In this document: positions 34,210 through 43,841 of the stretch, piece after piece
Layout: the number at the start of each line of letters is the position of its first letter
How positions within the stretch are numbered: position 1 is the stretch's first letter
Origin: Cupriavidus neocaledonicus
GTDB lineage: Bacteria > Pseudomonadota > Gammaproteobacteria > Burkholderiales > Burkholderiaceae
Direction: 5' to 3'
DNA: 64,000 bases
Assembly (NCBI RefSeq): GCF_000372525.1
Contig: NZ_AQUR01000082.1
Span: forward strand, 1 to 64,000
Position numbers and translations under genes: made by a program
The notes under the pieces: model-generated
Seen by the model: only the letters and a program-made list of their open reading frames with translations
The model's database searches: none
Told to the model about the DNA's origin: nothing

Positions 34210-36399
34210 ATGCCAGACCTGAGCGCACTGCTGCAACCGCGCACCATCGCCGTGATCGGCGCTTCCACCCAGCCCGACAAGGTAGGCGGCATGCCGGTGC
34301 GGCTGCTGAGCGAGCTGGGCTACGCCGGCCGCATCGTCCCGGTCCACGCCACCGCCAGCGAAGTGCAGGGGCTGGCAGCGGTGCCGACGATGGACGCGCT
34401 GGATGCGCCGGCCGACCTCGCCATCGTCGCGCTGCCGGTCGGTGCCAGCCTCGACGCAATGCGACAGCTGGCGCGCAACGGCACGCGCGCCGCGGTGTTC
34501 TTCACCTCTGGCTTTGCCGAGACCGGCGGCGATGGCATCGCTCTGCAGGCCGAACTGGCGGCGCTGGCGCAGGCCCACGGCATCACGCTGCTGGGACCGA
34601 ACTGCCTGGGCGCGATGAGCCTGCGCGAACGCGTGTTCGCCACCTTCTCGCCGATTCCGCTCGGCGGGCTGCCGCCGCTCGGCGAGGTCGGGCTGGTCAG
34701 CCAGAGCGGCGCCTTCGGGGCCTATGCCTTCGCGCTGGCGCGCGAGGCCCAGCTGGGCCTGAGCCACTGGGTCACCACCGGCAACGAAGCCGGCCTGCAT
34801 GTGGCGGACGTGATCGAATGGCTGGCCCGCGACGACGCCACGCGCGTGATCCTGGCCTACCTGGAAGGCTGCCGCGACGGCGCTCGCCTGCGCCGCGCGC
34901 TGGCGGCCGCGCGTGCGGCAGGCAAGCCGGTGGTGGTGACCAAGGTGGGCACCACCGCGGCCGGCGCGCGCTCCGCGCAATCGCATACCGCCAGCCTGGC
35001 GGGCGAAGACGCGGTCTACCAGGCGGTGTTCGACGAATACGGCGTGTTCCGCGCCGATACGCTGGAGGACTTCTTCCGGCTCGGCTACGTGCTGTCGCGC
35101 GGGCGCCGGCCCACGCGCTGGCAGCCTGCGGCGAAGGAGCCGTCCAATGCCGTCACCCCGGTCGCGCTGGTCACTGTCTCCGGCGGCGTCGGCATCATGA
35201 TGGCCGACCAGGCCGAGGCGCTGGAGCTGCCGCTGCCGCCAATGCCCGCAGCCCCGGCCGCGGCGCTGCGCAACGCGATTCCGTTCGCCAGCACCGCCAA
35301 CCCCATCGACGTCACCGGACAGGTGGTGGCGCAGCCCGAAGTATTGCTGGACGCCATTGCCGCCGCGGCACAAAGCCCGGACTACGGCAGCGTGGTGGCC
35401 TTCCTGGCCGGCGGCGTGGGCTCGCCGCGGATCTGGCCCGGGCTGCAGGAAACCGTCGAGGCCCTGTACCGCGGCGGCAATGCGGCGCCGCTGCTGTTCA
35501 GCGGCCTCGCCGATGACGACAAGCGCCGCTGGCTGGAAGCGCGCGGCGCGCTGGTGTTCCGCGAACCGGCGCACGCGGTGCAGGCCGTGGCCGTGCTGGC
35601 GCGGGCCGCGGCGCAAGCTGCGGCAGCACAGACGCCCGCCTCAGCATGCGTCGCCGCGGCAGTCGGCCTGCCGGTTCCCGATGTGCCGCCCGGCACCACC
35701 GCCTTGTCCGAGTTCGAAGCCATGCAGTGGCTGGCCGCGTGCGGCATCCCCACCGCGCCGCACGGCCTGGCGCGCGATGCGGACGAGGCCGTGCGCATCG
35801 CCGGCGGCATGGGCTATCCGGTCGCGATCAAGCTGTGCTCGCCCGACATCCTGCACAAGAGCGACGTCGGCGGCGTGGTGCTGAACGTGGCCGACGCGCA
35901 GGCGGCACGCGCGGCGTTTGCACAAGTGCGGGCGGCTGCCACCAGCCACGGCAGGCCGGCGCGCTTCGACGGCGCGCTGGTCGCCGGCATGGTGCGCGGC
36001 TGGGGCGAACTGATGGTGGGCGTGCGGTGCGATCCGGTGTTCGGCCTGGTGGCGCTGGCCGGCATCGGCGGCACCGCGGTGGAGATCTTCCGCCAGACCG
36101 CGTTCGGCCTGGCGCCGCTGAGCCATGCCCGCGCCCGCACCATGCTGCGCGCGAGCCGTGCCGAGGCACTGCTGTCGGGCCACCGCGGCCATCCCGCGCT
36201 CGACGCCGGGGCCGTGGCCGAGGTGCTGGTGCGCGTGTCGCAGGCCGCCGCGGCGCTGGGGCCGCGGTTGGACACACTCGAAATCAATCCGCTGATCGTC
36301 ACCGCGCGCGGCGTGGTCGCCGCCGATGCCGTGGTGACCCTGCAGGCGGCGGCCTCCGACCGCCACACGAACCGACCCACCGAGGAGACCACCCGATGA
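34210..36399 (+). CDS. NDP-forming acyl-CoA synthetase (acetate-CoA ligase, ADP-forming type)
   Basis: A 729-aa fused alpha-beta ligase that would activate a carboxylic acid with ATP and CoA. Residues 10-105 are the CoA-binding Rossmann domain (TIAVIGASTQPDKVGGMPVR). A succinyl-CoA-ligase-like region carries the phospho-histidine in AQSHTASLAG (H259). The last 220 residues are the ATP-grasp domain (GYPVAIKLCSPDILHKSDVG, LEINPLIV). MPDLSALL at 34210 has GGAGA upstream. It overlaps the next gene by ATGA. The acid it activates is presumably the one captured by the two receptors at the end of the operon. Confidence 0.88.
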   Translation: MPDLSALLQPRTIAVIGASTQPDKVGGMPVRLLSELGYAGRIVPVHATASEVQGLAAVPTMDALDAPADLAIVALPVGASLDAMRQLARNGTRAAVFFTSGFAETGGDGIALQAELAALAQAHGITLLGPNCLGAMSLRERVFATFSPIPLGGLPPLGEVGLVSQSGAFGAYAFALAREAQLGLSHWVTTGNEAGLHVADVIEWLARDDATRVILAYLEGCRDGARLRRALAAARAAGKPVVVTKVGTTAAGARSAQSHTASLAGEDAVYQAVFDEYGVFRADTLEDFFRLGYVLSRGRRPTRWQPAAKEPSNAVTPVALVTVSGGVGIMMADQAEALELPLPPMPAAPAAALRNAIPFASTANPIDVTGQVVAQPEVLLDAIAAAAQSPDYGSVVAFLAGGVGSPRIWPGLQETVEALYRGGNAAPLLFSGLADDDKRRWLEARGALVFREPAHAVQAVAVLARAAAQAAAAQTPASACVAAAVGLPVPDVPPGTTALSEFEAMQWLAACGIPTAPHGLARDADEAVRIAGGMGYPVAIKLCSPDILHKSDVGGVVLNVADAQAARAAFAQVRAAATSHGRPARFDGALVAGMVRGWGELMVGVRCDPVFGLVALAGIGGTAVEIFRQTAFGLAPLSHARARTMLRASRAEALLSGHRGHPALDAGAVAEVLVRVSQAAAALGPRLDTLEINPLIVTARGVVAADAVVTLQAAASDRHTNRPTEETTR

Positions 36400-37709
36400 A
36401 CCAACCCGCTGCGCCCTTCCTTGCCGGCGCTCCCATCGACACCCCGCAGGAAGCGCTGACCGCCGCGGCGGCACTGCCGCTGGTGCTGGCGACGTATCCG
36501 CTGTTTGAAAGCCTGCGCACGTGCCGGCTGCAGACCTCGGTGGCGCAGGCCACCGGCTACGGGCGTGCGCCGGTCAACATGCTGTCGGCCAGCCCCCAGC
36601 CGTGGACCCACCACGACCGCGACATCGTCACGCCGGCCAATGACCTGCTCTACTTCTGCGCCTGGATCAACCTGGCCGACGGGCCGGTCACGCTGCACGT
36701 GCCCGCGCTGCCGGACGCGCGCCGCTACTACGTGGTGGAACTGCTCGACGCCTGGACCAACAACTTCGAGAACCTTGGCCCGCGCAACGTGCCCGCCGCG
36801 GGCGCCGACATCGTGCTGGCCGGCCCGGGCCAGCACGCCGACGGCGCGCACGTGGTGCATTGCCCCACGTCGCTGGTCTGGCTGCTGGGCCGCGTGCTGG
36901 TGACCGGCACCGACGACCTGCCCGCCGCCAGCGCCTTCGAGCAGGGTTTCCGCCTGTCCGGCGGCAGCGCGCGGCAACCCGCCTGCGTGCGCGACTGGCA
37001 GGACAGCGGGGAGCCGGCGCTCGACTTCTTCGCCAACGTCTTCAACGCGCTGCGCGAATATCCGGCCGAGCCTTCCGCCGCGGGGCTGCTGTCGCTGCTG
37101 CGCAAATGCGGCATCCGTGCGGGCGAGCCGCTCGACGTGGGCGCGCTGCGGCCCGCGGTGCAGCAGGGCCTGATGCGTGCCTGGCGCGAAGGGATCGCGC
37201 TGATCGAAGCCAATACCCGCAGCCATGCGCGCAAGAGCTGGACCTACAGCCTGCTGCTGGGCCGCTATGGCGACGACTGGATGCAGCGCGCCGTGACCGC
37301 GATGAAGGGCCTGGGCGCACTGCGCGCCGACGAAGCCGTCTACGCCGCCGCCGACTACGATGCCGACGGCGAGCTGCTGCACGGCCGCCACACCTATGCG
37401 CTGCACTTCCCGCCCGGACACCTGCCGCCGGCGCAGGCGTTCTGGTCGGTCTCGCTCTACGGCGCCGACCGCTTCTTCACCGACAACGCCATCGGCCGCT
37501 ATGCGCTGGGCGACCGCAGTCCGGGGCTGCAGTACGACGCCGACGGCGGGCTCACGCTGACGATCTCGCACCAGCGCCCCGGGCAGGCTGAGGACAACTG
37601 GCTGCCGGCACCCGACGCCCCGTTCTACCTGATCCTGCGCCTGTACCACCCCACCGACGGCTTCATCGCCGGCGACTACGTGATCCCGCCGCTGCGGCGC
37701 ATCGCCTGA
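36396..37709 (+). CDS. DUF1254/DUF1214 protein, paralogue A
   Basis: A 437-aa soluble protein. The N-terminal half has the DUF1254 pattern (DIVTPANDLLYFCAWINLAD, PDARRYYVVELLDAWTNNFE) and the C-terminal half the DUF1214 pattern (AFWSVSLYGADRFFTDNAIG, RYALGDRSPGLQY, LPAPDAPFYLILRLYHP). No signal peptide is evident, unlike many relatives. The molecular function of these families is not established. Its ATG overlaps the ligase stop (36396-36399), so its product is made in step with the ligase. The next gene is a diverged paralogue. Confidence 0.85.
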   Translation: MNQPAAPFLAGAPIDTPQEALTAAAALPLVLATYPLFESLRTCRLQTSVAQATGYGRAPVNMLSASPQPWTHHDRDIVTPANDLLYFCAWINLADGPVTLHVPALPDARRYYVVELLDAWTNNFENLGPRNVPAAGADIVLAGPGQHADGAHVVHCPTSLVWLLGRVLVTGTDDLPAASAFEQGFRLSGGSARQPACVRDWQDSGEPALDFFANVFNALREYPAEPSAAGLLSLLRKCGIRAGEPLDVGALRPAVQQGLMRAWREGIALIEANTRSHARKSWTYSLLLGRYGDDWMQRAVTAMKGLGALRADEAVYAAADYDADGELLHGRHTYALHFPPGHLPPAQAFWSVSLYGADRFFTDNAIGRYALGDRSPGLQYDADGGLTLTISHQRPGQAEDNWLPAPDAPFYLILRLYHPTDGFIAGDYVIPPLRRIA

Positions 37710-37721
37710 AGGAGACGGCCC

Positions 37722-39038
37722 ATGGCAACCCAGGACATCTCCCCAGAAGCGCTCGCCCGCGACGCGGTGCGCTACACGCTGCCGCTGTACGAAATGGCGC
37801 GCATGCGCGCCGCCACCTGCCCGCGCCGCGACAGCGCCGGCGTCTTTGCCGGCGACGGCCCGGAGTCGACGCTGCGCTGGATCAACACCGTCACGCACGT
37901 GCGCACGCTGCTCGGCCCGCAACACCGGCAGGTGGTCACGCCGAACAACGACACGCTCTACACCAACGCCTGGCTCGACCTGTCGCGCGGCCCGCTACTG
38001 CTGGACGTTCCGGACTGCCACGGCCGCTACTACGTGCTGGGGCTGCTCGACGCCTATACCAACCCGTTCGGCTACATCGGCACCCGCACCACCGGCAGCC
38101 AGGGCGGCACCTGGCTGCTGCACGGGCCGGCCTGGCGCGGCGAAGTGCCGGCCGGCGCCACACCGCTGCCCTGCCCCACCGATGCGGTCTGGATCATCGG
38201 CCGCATCCTGGCCGACGGCGAAGCCGACCTGGCGGGCGCGCACGCCTTGCAGGACGGCATCCGCCTGCGCCGGCCCGACGGCACCGCCGCCGCGAGCGTG
38301 ATCGACGCCGGCATGCACGCCGGCGAGCGGCCGGCCGATCCCGACCGCTACGCCGCCATCGTCCGGCGCATGCTGGCCGAAAACCCGCCACCTGCCGCCG
38401 AGGCGGACCTGGTGCGCAGCTTCGCCGCCGCCGGCATCGGCAGCGCGACGCCGCTGACGCCGACGCAACGCACTGCGCTGGCAGCCGCGCTGGCGCACGT
38501 CGATGCCGAACTGGCCGCGCCCAAGGCTTCCGCGCTGGGCGGCGGCTGGTCCCTGCCGGTGGAGATCCGCACCTCGTTCGGCGCGCACTACGCGCTGCGC
38601 GCCGAGGTGGCGCGCAACTACATCGGCGCGCTGGGCATCGAGGAAGCCATGTACCTGATGGCCGATTGCGATGCCGACGGCCTGCCGCTGGACGGTACGC
38701 ACCAGTACGAGCTGGTGTTCCCCGCGCAGGGGCTGCCACAGGTGGGCGCGTTCTGGTCGCTGACCATGTATCGCAAGACGGACTGCATGCTGGCGGAAAA
38801 CCCGCTGCAGCGCTATTCGCTGGGCGACCGCTCGCCCGGCCTGCGCGCGGCGCCGGATGGGAGCCTGCGCATCGTGCTGGGCGCACGCGCACCGGCGGAG
38901 GCCACCAGTACCGGCAACTGGCTACCCGCGCCGCCCGAACCGTTCTACGTTGCGTTGCGCCTGTACGTCCCCGGCAGCGCGCACCTGGAACGCACCTTCC
39001 GCTACCCCGCCATCCGCCGCATGAAGGAAGCATCATGA
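37722..39038 (+). CDS. DUF1254/DUF1214 protein, paralogue B
   Basis: A 438-aa relative of the preceding protein with the same two-domain plan: RQVVTPNNDTLYTNAWLDLS and HGRYYVLGLLDAYTNPFGYI in DUF1254, AFWSLTMYRKTDCMLAENPL, RYSLGDRSPGL and LPAPPEPFYVALRLYVPG in DUF1214. Overall the two share the landmark blocks but differ in most other positions, so this is an old duplication and not a recent one. It starts 12 bases after paralogue A with AAGGAGA upstream, and its stop overlaps the following receptor gene by ATGA. Confidence 0.85.
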   Translation: MATQDISPEALARDAVRYTLPLYEMARMRAATCPRRDSAGVFAGDGPESTLRWINTVTHVRTLLGPQHRQVVTPNNDTLYTNAWLDLSRGPLLLDVPDCHGRYYVLGLLDAYTNPFGYIGTRTTGSQGGTWLLHGPAWRGEVPAGATPLPCPTDAVWIIGRILADGEADLAGAHALQDGIRLRRPDGTAAASVIDAGMHAGERPADPDRYAAIVRRMLAENPPPAAEADLVRSFAAAGIGSATPLTPTQRTALAAALAHVDAELAAPKASALGGGWSLPVEIRTSFGAHYALRAEVARNYIGALGIEEAMYLMADCDADGLPLDGTHQYELVFPAQGLPQVGAFWSLTMYRKTDCMLAENPLQRYSLGDRSPGLRAAPDGSLRIVLGARAPAEATSTGNWLPAPPEPFYVALRLYVPGSAHLERTFRYPAIRRMKEAS

Positions 39039-40015
39039 ACCGAACCGTTGTCTTCGCCCGGGCCGTGCTCACGACCAGCGTGGCGCTGCTGTGCCTGGGC
39101 GGCCAGGCGAAGGCGCAAACCTATCCGTCGCGGCCGGTCAAGCTGGTGTCGCCCTACGGCGCCGGCGGCTCCAACGACATCTCGGCGCGCATCCTCGCCG
39201 ATGCGCTGGGCGGCAAGCTCGGCCAGCAGGTGGTGGTCGAGAACAAGCCCGGCGCCGGCACGCGCCTGGCCACGGAGCAGGTGGCGCATGCCGCGCCGGA
39301 CGGCTATACGCTGCTGTGGGCGGCCGCGCCCTTTGCCATCAATACCGCCGCGGGCATCGCGCAGCGGTACGACGTGCACAAGGACTTCGTCGCGGTGGGG
39401 CCGCGCGTGCTGGGGCCGATCTTCCTGATCGTCAATGCCAGCTCGCCGGCGCGCACCGTGGCGGACTTCGTGCGCATGGCCCGGGAGAAGCCCGACGGCG
39501 TGACGGTGGCTTCGCCGGGCGCCGGCTCGGGCCCGCACCTGACCGCCGAGCTGTTCGGGCAGGTCGGCAAGTTCAGGCTGCTGAACGTCCACTACCGCGG
39601 CGACGCCACCGCCTACACCGAGCTGCTGGCCGGCCGCGCCGACGCCACGCTGACCGCCATCACCTCGGCGCTGCCCTTTATTAAGGCCGGCAAGCTGCGC
39701 GTGCTGGCGGTGGCGTCTGAACAGCGCACGCCGGTCTATCCCGATGCGCCCACCTTCGCCGAACAGGGCTATCCGGGCATGGTCGGCTATGGCTGGTTCG
39801 GGCTGGTCGCGCCGGCCGGCACGCCGCCCGCCGTCACCGAGCGGCTCAACCGCGAGGCGTCGGCCGTGCTGGCCGATGCGCAAACCCGCAACAAGCTGCT
39901 TGGCCTGGGCCTGGAGCCGCATCCCGAGCGCGGCAGCGAGTTCTCGGCCTTCATCGACCACGAGATCGGCAAATGGGGCAAGCTGATCCAGGCGCGCGGC
40001 ATCAAGCTGGACTAG
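39035..40015 (+). CDS. Bug-family periplasmic receptor, first of a pair
   Basis: A 326-aa TctC-like protein: signal peptide in residues 1-26 (VALLCLGGQAKAQ), mature start TYPSRPVKLVSPYGAGGSND, then QVVVENKPGAGTRLATEQVA and NVHYRGDATAYTELLAGRAD. The SPYGAGGSND opening departs from the usual VPFxAGG. The ATG overlaps the DUF1214 stop (39035-39038), tying receptor synthesis to the enzymes. No permease genes are adjacent. Confidence 0.9.
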   Translation: MNRTVVFARAVLTTSVALLCLGGQAKAQTYPSRPVKLVSPYGAGGSNDISARILADALGGKLGQQVVVENKPGAGTRLATEQVAHAAPDGYTLLWAAAPFAINTAAGIAQRYDVHKDFVAVGPRVLGPIFLIVNASSPARTVADFVRMAREKPDGVTVASPGAGSGPHLTAELFGQVGKFRLLNVHYRGDATAYTELLAGRADATLTAITSALPFIKAGKLRVLAVASEQRTPVYPDAPTFAEQGYPGMVGYGWFGLVAPAGTPPAVTERLNREASAVLADAQTRNKLLGLGLEPHPERGSEFSAFIDHEIGKWGKLIQARGIKLD

Positions 40016-40081
40016 CGTGCGGGCGCACGCCGTCCGCGCAAGGCAAACCGTGACATCGCATAAACAGGAGACCACGCCATC

Positions 40082-41104
40082 ATGAAGACCGTTGCCCCTT
40101 TTTCGCCGTGGGTGCAAGGCAAGCTGCTGCAGGTCGCGCTGCCCTGGCTCGGCATCGCGGCGCTCGCCGTAGCCCCCGTCGCCGCGCCCGCGCAGGGCGC
40201 CTATCCGGCCAAGCCCATCCACCTGATCGTCGCCTATCCGCCGGGCGGCCTCACCGACACGCTGGCGCGCGCCGTCGGCGACGGCCTGTCGCGCCAACTG
40301 GGCAAGACCGTGGTGGTCGAGAACAAGGGCGGCGCCGGCGGCATCATCGGCACCGACTATGTCGCCAAGGCGGCGCCGGACGGTTACACGCTGCTGATGA
40401 CCATTCCCGGACCGATCACGTCCAACCTGGCGCTGTACAAGAAGCTGCCCTACGATCCCCGCACCGACCTGCGCCCGGTCTCCGACATTGCCACCGCGCG
40501 CACCGTGCTGGCGGTCAACAGCAGCGTGCCGGCCAGGACCGTCGCCGAGCTGCTGGCCTATGCCAAGGCCTCGCCCGGCAAGCTGCGCATGGGCTCATGG
40601 GGCCCGGGCACGCAGCCGCATACCATCCAGACCTATTTCGCCAGGCAATACCAGGCTGACATGCTGCACGTGCCCTACCGCGGCGAAGGGCCGATGGTGA
40701 CCGACCTGCTGGCCGGCCAGGTCAACGTGACGGTGGGCTCGGTGACCGCGCTCAAGCAACATTTCGCCACCGGCAAGCTGCGTCCGCTCGCGGTCACCGG
40801 CACGCGGCGCGCGCAGGCGCTGCCGGACGTGCCAACCTTCACCGAAGCCGGCTACGCCGACGAGCCGTTCCGGCTGACCGGCCCCATCACGCTGATGGCG
40901 CCCGCCAGGACGCCGCAGGACATCATCGACCGCCTCGGCCGCGAGACCGCCGGCCTGGTCGCCAGCGCCGACATGCAGCGGCGCATCGTGGACATGGGCG
41001 CGGAGCCGCTCGGCACCACCCCGGCGCAGGCCGAGGCGGCCTACAAGGCCTACCTGCCGGTGGTGCTGAAGCTGACGGCGGATACGGGGGTGACGCTGGA
41101 CTGA
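40082..41104 (+). CDS. Bug-family periplasmic receptor, second of a pair
   Basis: A 340-aa TctC-like protein with a signal peptide (LPWLGIAALAVAPVAAPAQG) and mature start AYPAKPIHLIVAYPPGGLTD, then TVVVENKGGAGGIIGTDYVA and LHVPYRGEGPMVTDLLAGQV. It follows the first receptor by 66 bases in the same operon; the two are clearly different in sequence, so they probably bind different but related carboxylates. Confidence 0.9.
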   Translation: MKTVAPFSPWVQGKLLQVALPWLGIAALAVAPVAAPAQGAYPAKPIHLIVAYPPGGLTDTLARAVGDGLSRQLGKTVVVENKGGAGGIIGTDYVAKAAPDGYTLLMTIPGPITSNLALYKKLPYDPRTDLRPVSDIATARTVLAVNSSVPARTVAELLAYAKASPGKLRMGSWGPGTQPHTIQTYFARQYQADMLHVPYRGEGPMVTDLLAGQVNVTVGSVTALKQHFATGKLRPLAVTGTRRAQALPDVPTFTEAGYADEPFRLTGPITLMAPARTPQDIIDRLGRETAGLVASADMQRRIVDMGAEPLGTTPAQAEAAYKAYLPVVLKLTADTGVTLD

Positions 41105-41278
41105 GGGACGCCGGGACTGTGCAACCAGCGCCATCGCCTGGCGGGGGCGTTGCCGACGCCGCCCGCGGCAAAGCCGATGTCGCCGGGCGGGCCCTGAGTG
41201 ACCGGTGCGCGACCCGGCGAAGCTGCCGTGATACAGTCGACAGCGTGCGTCAGACGGACGCACCAGTCCCCCGCACGC

Positions 41279-41770
41279 ATGAAAACGCTGCTGATCGTCT
41301 ACCACACCATGACCGGCGGCACGCGCCAGATGGCCGAGGCGGCCGCCGACGCAGCGCGCCGGCAGCCCGGCGTCACGGTCGTGCTCAAGACCGCCGCCGC
41401 GGCCGGCCCCGACGATGTGCTGGCCGCTGACGGCTACCTGTTCGCCACCCCGGAGAACCTGGCCGCGATCGCGGGCATGATGAAGGACTTCTTCGACCGC
41501 TGCTATTACCCCGCGCTGGACCGCATCAACGGCCGGCCCTACGCCGCCATGATCTGCGCCGGCAGCGATGGCCAGAACGCGCTGCGCCAGCTCGAGCGCA
41601 TTGCCACCGGCTGGCGCCTGAACCGCGTCGCGCCCGGGCTGATCGTCTGCACGCATGCGCAGACGCCGGAGCGCATCCTCGCCCCCAAGCAGATCGAAGC
41701 CGCCGACCTGGCGCGGTGCGCGGAGCTTGGCGAGGGCCTGGCCGCGGGGCTGGGCCTGGGGGTGTTCTAA
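41279..41770 (+). CDS. Flavodoxin-like NAD(P)H-dependent oxidoreductase
   Basis: A 163-aa flavodoxin-fold protein. The phosphate-binding loop MKTLLIVYHTMTGGTRQMAE is at the N-terminus, with DGYLFATPENLAAIAGMMKD and FDRCYYPALDRINGRPYAAM in the FMN-binding side. It is probably a small FMN-dependent reductase; partner unknown. Start at 41279 is the first residue of the fold; an upstream in-frame ATG at 41198 gives an unlikely extension. It lies alone between the receptor operon and a small membrane protein gene. Confidence 0.8.
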   Translation: MKTLLIVYHTMTGGTRQMAEAAADAARRQPGVTVVLKTAAAAGPDDVLAADGYLFATPENLAAIAGMMKDFFDRCYYPALDRINGRPYAAMICAGSDGQNALRQLERIATGWRLNRVAPGLIVCTHAQTPERILAPKQIEAADLARCAELGEGLAAGLGLGVF

Positions 41771-41854
41771 GGCCCTTCCGGCCATCGCACAGCCACGGCG
41801 CGGACCGGGAACAGGTCTTGCACGTCCCACGCATTCCCTGTACGGCCCCTTGCC

Positions 41855-42127
41855 ATGGACGACCCCGAAATTACCGCTTCAGAAGCCCGGCGCGATCCGC
41901 TTGCCGGCACGGCGCGCGGCGTGATGCGCCTGGTCGACGCGCTGACGCAGACCGCGCTGGTGGTCGCCACCGCCACCCTGGCCTGGGTGCTGTGGCGCCG
42001 TTCCGATGCCTATGCGTGGTTTGGCGGACTCGGCCCCGGCACCGCGGTGACGCTGGCGGTGCTGGTCACGCTGGTGGCGCTGCTCGGTGTCTGGATGGGC
42101 GTGCGCACCTGGCGGCGGGTGGGCTGA
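41855..42127 (+). CDS. Small two-helix membrane protein (90 aa)
   Basis: After a charged N-terminus (MDDPEITASEARRDPLAG), two hydrophobic segments follow at about 29-46 and 63-84 (AVTLAVLVTLVALLGVWMGV), ending in RTWRRVG. No known family is recognised. It is preceded by the flavodoxin-like gene and followed after 60 bases by an SDR gene; no strong ribosome site is visible. It may be co-transcribed with either. Confidence 0.55.
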   Translation: MDDPEITASEARRDPLAGTARGVMRLVDALTQTALVVATATLAWVLWRRSDAYAWFGGLGPGTAVTLAVLVTLVALLGVWMGVRTWRRVG

Positions 42128-42187
42128 AGCGTCGCTAATCCTTACAACGCCACAGTAAAAACCGGCCACCCACCCAGAGGAGCTTCG

Positions 42188-43006
42188 GTGCCTGACACTT
42201 CGCTTCGCCGTACCGGCCTGCTTGCCGTCGTCACCGGGGCATCCTCCGGCATCGGCTACGAACTGGCGCGCTGCTGCGCGCGGCACGGCTATGACCTGGT
42301 GGTTGCCGCGGACGAACCGCAGATCGAGATCGCGGCCAGGCAACTGCGCGACGAAGGCGCCGAGGTGACGGCGCTGCTGGCTGACCTGTCCACGCCCGAG
42401 GGTGTCGAGCAGGTCTGCTCGGCGCTGGGCAGCCGCCGTGTCGACGTGCTGTGCGCCAATGCCGGCCGCGGCCTGGGCCACGCCTTCCTGGACCAGGACT
42501 TCGCGGCCATCCAGCGCGTGGTGGAGACCAACGTGACCGGCACCTTGCACCTGCTGCACCGGGTCGGCCAGCGCATGCGTGCCCAGCACGAGGGACGCAT
42601 CCTGATCACGGGATCGATCGCCGGCTTCGTGCCGGGCACCTGCCAGGCCGTCTACAACGCAACCAAGGCGTTCCTGGATTCCTTCTCCTATGCGCTGCGG
42701 CACGAGCTGCAGCACACCGGCGTGTCCGTCACCTGCCTGATGCCGGGTGCCACCGAAACCGATTTCTTCGAACGCGCGGATCTGCTCGACACCCGCCTCG
42801 GCCAGCAGAAAAAGGCCGATCCCGCCGAGGTGGCGCGGATCGGCTTCGATGCCATGATGCGCGGCGAGGGCGAGGTGGTGCCGGGCTGGCACAACAAGCT
42901 GCGCGCCGCCATCGCCATGGTGACGCCCGCCGACGTGCTGGCCGAGCAGCATCGCCGCATGGCCGAGCCGCTGGAGGCGCCGGCGGACAAGCCGCCGGCC
43001 ACCTAG
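42188..43006 (+). CDS. Short-chain dehydrogenase/reductase (SDR)
   Basis: A 272-aa classical SDR. TGASSGIG (16-23) is the nucleotide-binding loop, CANAGRG the NNAG-equivalent, TGSIAG carries the catalytic serine, and VYNATKAF gives the Tyr/Lys pair. The long C-terminal part (PGATETDFFERADLLDTRLG) is like the YqjQ/DltE-type SDRs often annotated near stress genes. It starts with GTG at 42188, preceded by GAGGAG. Substrate unknown. Confidence 0.87.
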   Translation: MPDTSLRRTGLLAVVTGASSGIGYELARCCARHGYDLVVAADEPQIEIAARQLRDEGAEVTALLADLSTPEGVEQVCSALGSRRVDVLCANAGRGLGHAFLDQDFAAIQRVVETNVTGTLHLLHRVGQRMRAQHEGRILITGSIAGFVPGTCQAVYNATKAFLDSFSYALRHELQHTGVSVTCLMPGATETDFFERADLLDTRLGQQKKADPAEVARIGFDAMMRGEGEVVPGWHNKLRAAIAMVTPADVLAEQHRRMAEPLEAPADKPPAT

Positions 43007-43022
43007 GGCTGCGCGGGCAAGA

Positions 43023-43841
43023 TCAACCCATGCGCGTGGTGCCGCCAGTGCTGTCGCGCCCCTGGCCGGGACCGCCGCTGCCGGTTTCCATGCCGCCGCC
43101 ATAGCTGCTGGCGCTGGAACCGGTGGCGCTGCCGGAACTGCTGACGCCGCTGACATGGCCCTGGGCAGGGCTGCCGGATGTCGCACCGGACTGCGCCCCT
43201 TCGGTAATGCCCGATACGCCGAATGCGCCCGGCGCGCCGAGTCGTACCGCGTTATGGATCTCCTGCACGCCGAAGACATCGTCGACGATGTCCTCGATGC
43301 AGTACTTCTGGCGCCGGTCGCGCACGTTGCCGGTCAGGCGCACCACGCCGCCCTGCACTTCGACTTCGACGTCGCGCACATCGACATGGCGCGCGTGCGC
43401 GAGCCGTTCGCAGATGTCTTCGCGGATGCGCTCGTCGCTGCGCTGGTAGCCCTTTGGGCCGACGCGGTCGCGCCCGCGCGGCATCTCGCGCGGCGCATTG
43501 CTGCGGCTGTCGCCACCGCTGTCACCCCACTCGTCGCGCACCTCGCTGCCACGGCGCCAGGCTTCGTCCTCTTCCCATGGCGCGCGCCGCGGAGAAGATT
43601 CCCAGACCCGCTGCGCCGGGCTGGAGCGGCCGCCGTAGTAGCCGGACTCGCGCACGTCGCTGTCGTGCCGCTGGCGGCCTTCATAGCGGCCTTCGCCGTA
43701 GTCGCGCGCGGGACCGCCGCGCTGGCCATAGCGCCCCTCGCCGTAGCCGCCCGCGTCGTCGCCGCGAATGCGGCGCGCTTCATCGGCGTCGCGGTCCCCG
43801 CGCCACCAGGAGCCGCCGCCTTGATTTCGGAATGGATGCAT
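43023..43841 (-). CDS. BON-domain protein with glycine/arginine-rich N-terminus
   Basis: A 272-aa protein. Residues about 1-125 are low-complexity and rich in Gly, Arg, Tyr and Asp with repeated GYGEGRYG-like segments; a BON domain (DERIREDICERLAHARHVDV, EVEVQGGVVRLTGNVRDRRQ) occupies about 135-205; a Ser/Gly-rich tail follows. BON domains bind phospholipids and occur in osmotic-shock proteins such as OsmY. No signal peptide, so it may act in the cytoplasm. GGAGA is about 7 bases before ATG 43841. It is convergent with the SDR gene. Confidence 0.85.
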   Translation of the reverse strand: MHPFRNQGGGSWWRGDRDADEARRIRGDDAGGYGEGRYGQRGGPARDYGEGRYEGRQRHDSDVRESGYYGGRSSPAQRVWESSPRRAPWEEDEAWRRGSEVRDEWGDSGGDSRSNAPREMPRGRDRVGPKGYQRSDERIREDICERLAHARHVDVRDVEVEVQGGVVRLTGNVRDRRQKYCIEDIVDDVFGVQEIHNAVRLGAPGAFGVSGITEGAQSGATSGSPAQGHVSGVSSSGSATGSSASSYGGGMETGSGGPGQGRDSTGGTTRMG

